NCBI GenBank assembly: GCA_003538625.1
Contig: DPRR01000024.1
Location: forward strand, 1 to 7,173
From: Ignavibacteriales bacterium
Lineage (GTDB): Bacteria > Bacteroidota > Ignavibacteria > Ignavibacteriales > Ignavibacteriaceae
Direction of reading: 5' to 3'
Length of the DNA: 7,173 bases
This document shows positions 1-6,146 of this stretch, piece by piece. Numbering within the stretch: the stretch's first letter is position 1; each line of letters begins with the position of its first letter. Made by a program: the position numbers and the translations under genes. A model generated the notes under the pieces. It was not told the origin of the DNA, did no database searches, and was given only the letters and a program-made list of their open reading frames with translations.

Positions 1-324
1 GCCACAAACACCTGATATCCCGACTTTTATTAGCTTTGGGAAAAAATAACCTGACATGAACTGCCAGCCACCAAAAATAGCCTGTCCCATTAAAAATTTC
101 CCCGCGAAATTTAGGATTACTGTTTTGCCTGTAGTACACCAATAAACCATTTGGCGAAAAGTGAAAAAAAGGATAAGAATTTCGGGGGATTAACTAGTTA
201 CCGCCAAGTGTAAGATACAGCCTACGACATAGATAAATTGAAAAGCAAACCATTGTGAAAGGACTGAAAACGAAATTTACTAACAACAACTATTTTTATA
301 AAACATTATCCATAATTTTAAGAA
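1..324. other. Upstream region without a convincing gene; minus-strand frames open to the left edge
   Basis: I see no convincing complete gene here. On the minus strand two overlapping frames contain no stop from about 189-193 to position 1, 63 to 64 codons each. One has an ATG at 150 (reading MVYWCTTGK...); the other has no ATG but reads more like protein (...GLLVYYRQNSNPKF...). Both run off the window, so this could be the 5' part of a leftward gene, a decayed gene, or a repeated element. A perfect 10-bp palindrome, TAACTAGTTA, lies at 191-200. Positions 258-324 are an AT-rich leader before the first operon gene. The only exact match to the Bacteroidota -7 consensus TAnnTTTG is TAGCTTTG at 31-38. 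It has no TTG element at the expected distance and is almost 290 nt from the gene, so I do not call it a promoter. Confidence 0.4.
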
Positions 325-1611
325 ATGAATAACAAGGAAATACCAGACGGAGCAATTGAGCTTGTCGCAAGACACATCAATGAACGGAACAACAGGCCGT
401 CTAATATCCCTATTATCACAATTGATGGCGAAACAGAAACTCCACACTATTTTGAAATAATTCCATTTGACCAAATTGATAATTCACCAGCACGATTTTT
501 TGCGATTGATGGAAGTTACAACAGTCAGGATTTTTACAACGGATTATCAATAGCAGTTTACAGAGGAGGTTATGTTTGCTATCACTTGGGCAAACAAATC
601 CGACTTAATGATTTGAACGACCCAATAATTCTTGGCAAGTCATATGAGCCAAACAACATTCTTATTACAAATGACGAACACAAGGATGCGATTTATGAGG
701 AGTTGTTGGAATTAGAACCAGTCAAAAATATGTTGAAATTCTTTAATGCTAATGCAAGCGAGGTTTTTGGTTTTGACAAAGCCAGTATTCTATCATCGCT
801 TTCAAAACTTCTTAGCTTCTGTCAGGAAACTTTGGAGTGGGCCTTGCTTTATGAGATTTCAAATTTGTCAATAGTACAGAGAGGTGATTTTATTTTAAGA
901 GACGGAACACTTCGTTCCAACAATATCAAACAAGAACATTTAGTGAAACTTGGAAAGCATGTTAAGAGCAAAGGAATTTATTGCGTTGCCATCACAAAAA
1001 ACTCTCCAATCAAACTTGAACTCTCATCTACTTTCAAAAAGATTGACACTTTTTTGCAAGAGGAGAAAAAACCAACTTATCCATTTAAAACTGCAAATCC
1101 AAGATGGCAAAAACTATGTTGTTGGTTGGAAGTTTCTGATGATGTTTTGGTTCATGCTTATCCTGAAGCAGGGCAACGAAAAGAAGTTTCAGAAGGAAAG
1201 AGGGAAGCGGTTACCAAGACAAGTATGTTTGCAAAAAAAGGATTAACAGGCGGTAGAGGGTTTGGAGTTTTCTTTGTCGCTCGACTTGACTATGTGGAGA
1301 AACTTCAAAATTATGATTGGGTTGTAGCTGACTTGAACATTTTTGATGTTATTACAGGAATTGAGAAGAAAGAACAGAAAAGAGGAATTGAAAACCTCAA
1401 ACACATTTTTTACGAACTTACGCGACTTACGCAAGAGCACTATATTTTGGGTTATCCATATCCTCTTGTGGAGGCACATAACTTTGTAACTTTGAAAAAT
1501 GATTTCAAAGATGAAATCATTAAACGAGTAAAGTATTCACTTTACAAAGAACAACGAATGGACAATGTTGATATTGAGAATCTATTTTTAGATATTCACG
1601 AAAGGTTTTAA
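325..1611 (+). CDS. nurA: NurA-domain nuclease, first gene of a HerA-NurA-type operon
   Basis: This 428-residue protein matches the NurA nuclease family, RNase H-like enzymes that degrade DNA with the HerA translocase. The first motif is FFAIDGS, with the predicted metal-binding Asp62. A second acidic pair is Glu177 and Asp193 (in LRDGTL). VAITKNS at about 221-227 fits the family's conserved Lys segment. The C-terminal GYPYPLVEAH carries Tyr377 and His385. From memory, Sulfolobus NurA uses Asp58, Glu114, Asp131, Tyr291 and His299; the spacing here (Glu to Asp 16, Tyr to His 8) agrees closely, so the site looks intact. There is no signal peptide or membrane segment, so it should be cytoplasmic. 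The ATG at 325 is chosen because it precedes motif I by a normal distance, follows an A-rich leader (TTTTAAGAA), and has no earlier in-frame ATG that adds conserved sequence. The next gene starts 22 nt after its stop. The family is clear by motif; the symbol is given at family level only. Confidence 0.85.
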   Translation: MNNKEIPDGAIELVARHINERNNRPSNIPIITIDGETETPHYFEIIPFDQIDNSPARFFAIDGSYNSQDFYNGLSIAVYRGGYVCYHLGKQIRLNDLNDPIILGKSYEPNNILITNDEHKDAIYEELLELEPVKNMLKFFNANASEVFGFDKASILSSLSKLLSFCQETLEWALLYEISNLSIVQRGDFILRDGTLRSNNIKQEHLVKLGKHVKSKGIYCVAITKNSPIKLELSSTFKKIDTFLQEEKKPTYPFKTANPRWQKLCCWLEVSDDVLVHAYPEAGQRKEVSEGKREAVTKTSMFAKKGLTGGRGFGVFFVARLDYVEKLQNYDWVVADLNIFDVITGIEKKEQKRGIENLKHIFYELTRLTQEHYILGYPYPLVEAHNFVTLKNDFKDEIIKRVKYSLYKEQRMDNVDIENLFLDIHERF

Positions 1612-1633
1612 ACTATTTTAAATTAAAAGTATT

Positions 1634-2665
1634 ATGAAAAAAATATGTTTTTTTAGTTCAGATTCAAGACCTCTTTACAAGAAGAATATTTTTTCAATCT
1701 TAGCATTACCAGAACAATATATTGTCCATGTTAGATACCAAGAGAAATATGTAAACTTCCCTTCGAGTTCACTACAAAATTTAAAAGGTAAGGAATGTTG
1801 TATATTCTTTACAACTGGGAACGACCTAACTCAGAATGAGAAAGACAGAGTTGTTGGAAATATTTCAATACGGGATGCTGTAATAAAAGAAATAAATTTA
1901 ACCAATGATACTGGCTTAGTACATTTTTATTTAGAGTTAAGAGGGTATAAAAACTGGGTGATAGATAGTAATCAGGAACATATAATTCCTCCAGTTAAAT
2001 TTGTTTCAGAACTGAACCTAACAGATAAAAATGAAAACGAATGGCATCAAAGAGTAAATGCATTAGCTTTAAATTTTCCTACAGAATTATTTTATAAGCT
2101 AAACATTTATAACAAAAAGGAAAACCAAATTATCCATCCACAATATAATCTGCACGAAAAACAAAGTTATTTATCACTTCAAGATGAAGAAAACTATTAT
2201 CTGGATATAGCTTTCTTTCACACTGGTGATGGCACCAAAATGAAATCCTTAGAAATAACCTTTGATAATAAAGTAATTAGTTTAAATGTACCCAGCCCAA
2301 TTAATATCGGTGGCCTCAGAGATAATCGTTCGTATTCAATTTATACTCAATCTCTCAATTCAAAATCTTCAAATTGTTACATTCAATTTAATACTTATGA
2401 AATTACAAGCGATAAATCTCAAAAAATATACTCAGATTATGATGCAACCATTTTATTAGAAGTAGACAAAAATATGAAACGCTCTGCCCAATTTGGGTTC
2501 TTTACTTTACTCACTGCGCTAAGCGTTGCCTATGGGAAAATACTTACTGATAGTTACTCCCTACAAGGGACTTTCGATTTGGCTCTATGCATGCATACTT
2601 TACTTGTAGCAGCATTAGGCTTCTTTTCAGCCTTTAAACTATATCAACTATTCAACAAAAAGTAA
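1634..2665 (+). CDS. Unrecognised protein with C-terminal two-helix membrane anchor, between NurA and HerA
   Basis: I do not recognise this 343-residue protein. Residues 1 to about 280 are polar and appear to be a mixed alpha/beta soluble region with many aromatic and Asn/Lys residues, without a motif I can name. The C-terminus has two hydrophobic helices, at about 284-304 (FGFFTLLTALSVAYG) and 314-336 (LALCMHTLLVAALGFFSAF). Basic residues lie before the first (NMKR) and after the second (KLYQLFNKK). By the positive-inside rule this gives a helical hairpin with both the large domain and the tail in the cytoplasm. There is no signal peptide. The ATG at 1634 follows the NurA stop by 22 nt, and its stop overlaps the HerA start in TAATG, which suggests translational coupling and a role in the same complex. 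An adaptor or membrane anchor for HerA-NurA, or a membrane-acting effector, are both possible; these are inferences from position and topology. Confidence 0.8.
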   Translation: MKKICFFSSDSRPLYKKNIFSILALPEQYIVHVRYQEKYVNFPSSSLQNLKGKECCIFFTTGNDLTQNEKDRVVGNISIRDAVIKEINLTNDTGLVHFYLELRGYKNWVIDSNQEHIIPPVKFVSELNLTDKNENEWHQRVNALALNFPTELFYKLNIYNKKENQIIHPQYNLHEKQSYLSLQDEENYYLDIAFFHTGDGTKMKSLEITFDNKVISLNVPSPINIGGLRDNRSYSIYTQSLNSKSSNCYIQFNTYEITSDKSQKIYSDYDATILLEVDKNMKRSAQFGFFTLLTALSVAYGKILTDSYSLQGTFDLALCMHTLLVAALGFFSAFKLYQLFNKK

Positions 2666-4347
2666 TGGCAAACGACAGACACGATTTTGGTGTTCTTTAC
2701 GGACAAAAAACAACAGAGGATGCTTTGTTGATTTATTCATCTTACGAGGACAGCAAAGAAAGCCCGCAAACAGGTGACTTTATTGTATTAACTCCAAGGG
2801 ATGAGGATGGTCCAAAATTCCTTGCTAGGGTTGAAGCAGAAGTTTATGACGAAGACCCTATCTTTCGTTCACAGGACAAAACATTAGTTGCAGTTCATTA
2901 TGCAAGAATTGCAGAACGGGAACTTTCTGAAAGAGACAAGCAGAAAATGTTCAGTTACACATACAAGATTAAACTACTCGGGAAATTCAGTTCAAACGGA
3001 AAAGATTTTAGTACAGCCGTAAGACGACTGCCAACAGTTTCATACCATGCCCGACATTTGAGACCAAGAGAATTTGAAGAGATACTCAATGGTGTCAATC
3101 AGTCCGGAATTAAAATTGGGAAGTTGTGTATCGGCGATGATATAATGTTTAAAGAAGACGATAGCCGTTGGATACTTTTTGATATTGAAAAATTAAAAGA
3201 AAAAAGAACAATGATATTTGCTCAATCAGGTTTCGGTAAAACCAATCTGATGAAAGCAATGATTTATCACATGGTTTCAGATACCAATTATGGCAAACTG
3301 ATTTTTGATTTGAATGGAGAATATGCTTTCAGAGGAAGAAAAACCTACGGACTTGCAGACATTAAAGAACAGAAGATCAAAGATAATTTGGTTTTATATA
3401 CTGATAAAAAACTGCTTCCGATATATAAAGACAAATTTATATTTGGTGGCAAAGTGCAAATTAATATGCACGAGCATTTAAACATAGGAGATATTCTGTC
3501 TTTCAGTGCTGGTTTTTCCGAAGTAATGAAATCCTTTCTTTACTACCTTGATAATAACCAAGTGAAAGGTTTTGTCAGCAATATTGACGATTATATTCGA
3601 AACCCCAGAAATATACACCGAGATTTTTCGGATTTTTTTGGTGATTTAAAAACCGACAGTAAGGGAAATGAGAAAGAAGATGTTAGTGCAAGAAAAACGG
3701 TAATGGCAATACGAAAGCGTATCAGCAATTTGATTGATGAAGGCGAACACAGCATCCATTCGACAAAGTCATTGCTTGTTGAAAATATTTTTGACCATTT
3801 AAAGTCAGGAAAAACGGTAGTGGTTGACCTATCATTAAGAGACAATGTTGAGGCAAGCATTATCTCAACCATTTTGGTTCGCAAACTTTTTGAGAACAAC
3901 AAAGCGTATTTCACTTCACAGGAAGATGATAAAATTGTAAATGCTGTTTTATGTGTTGAGGAAGCACAGAATGTTCTTTCAGAGGAATTTGTAAAATCAA
4001 ATGCAAATCCGTTTGTGAGAGTTGCGAAAGAGGGGAGAAAATTTGGTTTAGGACTTATCGCAATTACTCAAAGGCCTTCTGCAATTTCAGAAGAAATCCG
4101 AACGCAAGCAGAAAACTTTTTCACCTTCCATTTAGGAAACACAGACGACATAAAAGCATTGGTAAAATCAAACATCAACTTTGATGGAGTGGTTTCACGG
4201 TTCATCCAAACTGAAACTATAAAAGGTAATTGTTACATGGTAACAGCAGACCAATCTTTTGCCTTGCCAATGAAAGTTGTAAACTTTGAAAAATTGGTTC
4301 ACAGAAATGTTTACCCTGAATTACAATTTCCTAAGGAGCAACTTTAA
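2665..4347 (+). CDS. herA: HerA/DUF87-type hexameric DNA translocase ATPase
   Basis: This 560-residue protein is a HerA-family ATPase of the FtsK-HerA superfamily, which forms rings that pump double-stranded DNA and partner NurA nucleases. Residues about 1-100 fit the N-terminal HAS-barrel (GDFIVLTPRDEDGPKFLARV at 37-56). Walker A is AQSGFGKTN at 186-194, with Lys192. Walker B is VLCVEEAQN at 428-436, with Glu433 as the likely catalytic acid. KEGRKFG (455-461) and ITQRPS (467-472) match the conserved HerA segments with candidate arginine-finger and sensor residues. The C-terminal part (about 482-546, QAENFFTFHLGN...) is typical of the family. Length is normal. Its ATG shares one base with the preceding stop (TAATG), pointing to coupled translation. 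Two features depart from the common form: Phe in the P-loop where GSGKS is usual, and EEAQ instead of DEAH or DEAQ. Both may be normal for this branch. The family is very likely; the cellular role rests on context. Confidence 0.9.
   Translation: MANDRHDFGVLYGQKTTEDALLIYSSYEDSKESPQTGDFIVLTPRDEDGPKFLARVEAEVYDEDPIFRSQDKTLVAVHYARIAERELSERDKQKMFSYTYKIKLLGKFSSNGKDFSTAVRRLPTVSYHARHLRPREFEEILNGVNQSGIKIGKLCIGDDIMFKEDDSRWILFDIEKLKEKRTMIFAQSGFGKTNLMKAMIYHMVSDTNYGKLIFDLNGEYAFRGRKTYGLADIKEQKIKDNLVLYTDKKLLPIYKDKFIFGGKVQINMHEHLNIGDILSFSAGFSEVMKSFLYYLDNNQVKGFVSNIDDYIRNPRNIHRDFSDFFGDLKTDSKGNEKEDVSARKTVMAIRKRISNLIDEGEHSIHSTKSLLVENIFDHLKSGKTVVVDLSLRDNVEASIISTILVRKLFENNKAYFTSQEDDKIVNAVLCVEEAQNVLSEEFVKSNANPFVRVAKEGRKFGLGLIAITQRPSAISEEIRTQAENFFTFHLGNTDDIKALVKSNINFDGVVSRFIQTETIKGNCYMVTADQSFALPMKVVNFEKLVHRNVYPELQFPKEQL
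4333..4338 (+). promoter_or_regulatory. Possible ribosome binding site for the DruA-like gene
   Basis: AAGGAG lies inside the last HerA codons, 17 nt before the ATG at 4356. The sequence is a good Shine-Dalgarno match, but the spacing is long and Bacteroidota often do not rely on such sites. With the 8-nt gap between genes it may help re-initiation, or it may be chance. Confidence 0.25.
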
Positions 4348-4355
4348 AAAGAAAT

Positions 4356-5585
4356 ATGGCAGAATCAGCGCTCATATTACCAAATAACTATACCGAGAAG
4401 AAAATTACTCTAACAAGTGAATTTAAACTTGCCAATGTAATTCCTCTTGAAGACCAAGTAGTAAACAGCATCAGGCGAGACCTCGAACGATTAAATTGGA
4501 AATTCAAACTTCCAACAAATAAATATGCCTATCCTACTTTACTTCCGCCTGATTTTTATGACAAGGATACGATTAGAAAATCAATGGCATTCAAACGTGA
4601 TGAAATAATTACAAAACATAGAAGTTGGATTGACAAGAATATAGAGTATGCAAGGCTTAATCTTGCAAGTGGTACTGATGTTATAACCTCAAAAATTAAT
4701 CCAATCATAGAAGTTTGCGAAACAGAAAAACAACACCGCTTATTCAAAATATTTCGTTACTACTGGAGTTCACCATACAGTGAATATGTTGGTAGAAGGA
4801 TTAAACTTATCATTCGTGACGGTGCATTACCAAACAATCCTGTAATAGGAATTGCAGCATTGGGAAGTCCAATCATTCATATTCCAGAGAGAGATGAGTT
4901 TATTGGTTGGGACAAAGAGACAAGAACAAAAAATTTGATTTATACAATGGATGCGTATATTATAGGAGCACTCCCACCTTATAATTATTTATTAGGAGGG
5001 AAACTCATTTCTTATGTACTTGCATCAAACGAGGTAAGAGAAATCTACAGAAAAAAGTATAAAGATCAAATTACGTTGAAAGAAAACCGCAAAGCAGATA
5101 AGCTTGTCGGAATTTTCACAACCAGCTTGTATGGTAACAGTTCGCAGTATAATAGAATGAAGTTCAAGGATGAATTACTTTATATACCAATTGGACAAAC
5201 AAAAGGTTTTGGAACATTGCACTTGAGTGAAGAAACTATTCAATTGATGATTAAATTTCTCAAATTAAAAGGAGTTGAAGTCGGCCACAAATTTGGTGAT
5301 GGACCGAGTTGGGTAATGAGAGTAATAAGAAGTGCGGGGGACCTTTTAGGTTTTGATAGCAATTTTCTTTTACAACACTCATTCAAGCGAAACATTTATT
5401 TCGTTCCGCTTGCAGAGGAATATAAAGCATTCTTGAATGGTAAAACAAAGCACCCAAAATTCAATAACTACTCAAAAAAAGAATTGGTTGAGTTTTGGAA
5501 AACACGTTGGCTGAATAACAGAAAACGGAATGTTGAAGTAGTTACGAATGTTCTTGAATTCTCACCAAAAGATTTTATAATATGA
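4356..5585 (+). CDS. DruA-like DUF4338 protein (Druantia-type anti-phage component)
   Basis: This 409-residue protein matches DUF4338, the family of DruA from the Druantia anti-phage system. Diagnostic segments in order are IGWDKETR (183-190); GALPPYNYLLGGKLISYVLA (204-223); FTTSLYGNSSQYNR (254-267); YIPIGQTKGFGTLHL (276-290); GDGPSWVMRVIRSAGDLLGF (314-333), followed by the QHSFKRNIYFVPLA block (340-353); and a basic tail, FWKTRWLNNRKRN (380-392). The biochemical activity of DruA-type proteins is not known to me. The polar Arg, Asn, Gln and His positions look conserved and could be catalytic or nucleic-acid binding. There is no signal peptide or membrane helix. The ATG at 4356 lies 8 nt after the HerA stop, so it should share the operon transcript. 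No DruE-like giant helicase or other Druantia gene is in the window, so it is not a standard Druantia locus. Family confidence is good; function is inferred from relatives and neighbours. I leave the symbol empty because the context differs. Confidence 0.85.
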   Translation: MAESALILPNNYTEKKITLTSEFKLANVIPLEDQVVNSIRRDLERLNWKFKLPTNKYAYPTLLPPDFYDKDTIRKSMAFKRDEIITKHRSWIDKNIEYARLNLASGTDVITSKINPIIEVCETEKQHRLFKIFRYYWSSPYSEYVGRRIKLIIRDGALPNNPVIGIAALGSPIIHIPERDEFIGWDKETRTKNLIYTMDAYIIGALPPYNYLLGGKLISYVLASNEVREIYRKKYKDQITLKENRKADKLVGIFTTSLYGNSSQYNRMKFKDELLYIPIGQTKGFGTLHLSEETIQLMIKFLKLKGVEVGHKFGDGPSWVMRVIRSAGDLLGFDSNFLLQHSFKRNIYFVPLAEEYKAFLNGKTKHPKFNNYSKKELVEFWKTRWLNNRKRNVEVVTNVLEFSPKDFII

Positions 5586-5589
5586 ATTC

Positions 5590-5685
5590 CCTTATCCACA
5601 ATTAATCCGCTCGCGCAGCCCCGATGTTTCGGGGTGTAAACTGTGTGCACCCGAAGCGTCGGATTCGGAAGAATTGAGAATAAGG
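5590..5685. repeat. Long nested imperfect inverted repeat after the defence-like operon
   Basis: The outer arms, CCTTATCCACAATT (5590-5603) and AATTGAGAATAAGG (5672-5685), pair at 12 of 14 positions. Inside, AATCCG (5604-5609) pairs with CGGATT (5660-5665), leaving a 6-nt bulge on the right arm. The apex has CCCCGA-TGTT-TCGGGG (5619-5634). An alternative, mutually exclusive pairing exists between TTCGGGGTG (5628-5636) and CACCCGAA (5648-5655). There is no run of T, so it is not a classic terminator, although it starts 4 nt after the DruA-like stop and could protect the 3' end of the transcript. The GC-rich character differs from the genes. A dispersed REP-like repeat is the most likely identity; a structured RNA is possible. 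Confidence 0.6.
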
Positions 5686-5704
5686 TAAGGCTTAAAATTA
5701 TGAG

Positions 5705-5733
5705 TTGACAACTGAAATGGGTGGGGATTTTTG
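5705..5733 (+). promoter_or_regulatory. Possible Bacteroidota-type promoter for the membrane/ABC pair
   Basis: TTG at 5705-5707 is followed after 18 nt by GATTTTTG (5726-5733), one base from the Bacteroidota -7 consensus TAnnTTTG and 1 nt short of the usual spacing. It lies about 85 nt before the start at 5817. It overlaps a palindromic stretch, so chance resemblance is quite possible. Confidence 0.2.
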
Positions 5734-5779
5734 TCCTCCGGGACAAGGCGCAAACTACATCCCGAATCGGGATTGCGCC
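5731..5779. repeat. Pair of adjacent perfect hairpins in the spacer before the membrane/ABC genes
   Basis: The first hairpin is TTGTCC-TCCG-GGACAA (5731-5746). Directly after it GGCGCAA (5747-5753) pairs with TTGCGCC (5773-5779), and within that TCCCG-AAT-CGGGA (5760-5772) forms the tip, with a 6-nt bulge on the left arm. Between this and the start at 5817 lies CGGAACGTTAGTAGCC (5793-5808). I see no coding potential. It could be part of the 5' leader of the downstream genes, a dispersed repeat, or a recombination site. Confidence 0.55.
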
Positions 5780-5816
5780 GGCGGTGTATTTGCGGAACGT
5801 TAGTAGCCATTTTAAA

Positions 5817-6146
5817 ATGAAGACATTACGATTAATATTGACATTTTATAAATCATTCGCATTTTTAAGTTATTCAATAACTTTCATTTGCCTTGTACTT
5901 TTGTATGGCTTTGGTACAAATGGAATTCATATGATTCAAGCCTTGTTTTGGTTTAAAATTTTTACACTTGCAATAATCGTTTACTCCACCAACGTTTACA
6001 AAAAGAATGAAATTTACTACTACAAAAATCTTGGAATAACAAGACTTACATTGTGGATTCCAATACTGATTTTTGATTTTTTATTTTTTTTGATTTCAAT
6101 AATAATTTTAGCATCAAATCTTCATGAGACACAGCCTGGAAGTTGA
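5817..6146 (+). CDS. Small three-helix membrane protein paired with an ABC ATPase
   Basis: This 109-residue protein has three hydrophobic helices at about 13-31, 40-58 and 78-99. A basic, Tyr-rich loop lies between the second and third (YKKNEIYYYKNLGITR, 61-76), probably on the cytoplasmic side. I choose the ATG at 5817 (MKTLRLILTFYKS). An earlier in-frame ATG at 5721 would place translation through the palindromic spacer and add a non-hydrophobic tail with no family look. The last 23 nt overlap the start of the ABC ATPase gene, so the two are probably translationally coupled and form a complex. I associate such small membrane partners with this ABC type in Bacteroidota from memory. It is far shorter than a normal ABC permease. 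The loop could contact the ATPase, but that is inference. The substrate is unknown. Confidence 0.7.
   Translation: MKTLRLILTFYKSFAFLSYSITFICLVLLYGFGTNGIHMIQALFWFKIFTLAIIVYSTNVYKKNEIYYYKNLGITRLTLWIPILIFDFLFFLISIIILASNLHETQPGS

Noticed and set aside
31..38. TAGCTTTG as a promoter for the operon
   Set aside because: It fits TAnnTTTG but has no TTG element at the proper spacing and would leave a leader of about 280 nt.
280..474. Minus-strand frame over the start of the NurA gene
   Set aside because: It is antisense to conserved coding sequence, Cys/Phe/Trp-rich, and has no family resemblance.
950..1246. A + strand frame of 98 codons within the NurA gene
   Set aside because: It lies wholly inside the NurA frame, which has conserved motifs; its Lys-rich composition is typical of a shadow frame.
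3591..3914. Minus-strand frame of 107 codons within the HerA gene
   Set aside because: It is antisense to a well-supported gene and rich in Ser/Phe, as expected for the complement of AT-rich coding DNA.
325..5585. Standard Druantia locus
   Set aside because: Only a DruA-like protein is present; no DruE-type helicase or DruB, C or D-like genes are seen in the window.
5468..5810. Two overlapping minus-strand frames across the palindromic spacer
   Set aside because: They read through inverted repeats and the end of the DruA-like gene, without motifs; palindromic DNA easily gives open frames.
5721..5816. Longer start (ATG at 5721) for the small membrane protein
   Set aside because: The extra 32 residues come from the hairpin region and are unlike the hydrophobic protein; the ATG at 5817 begins with a normal membrane-protein N-terminus.
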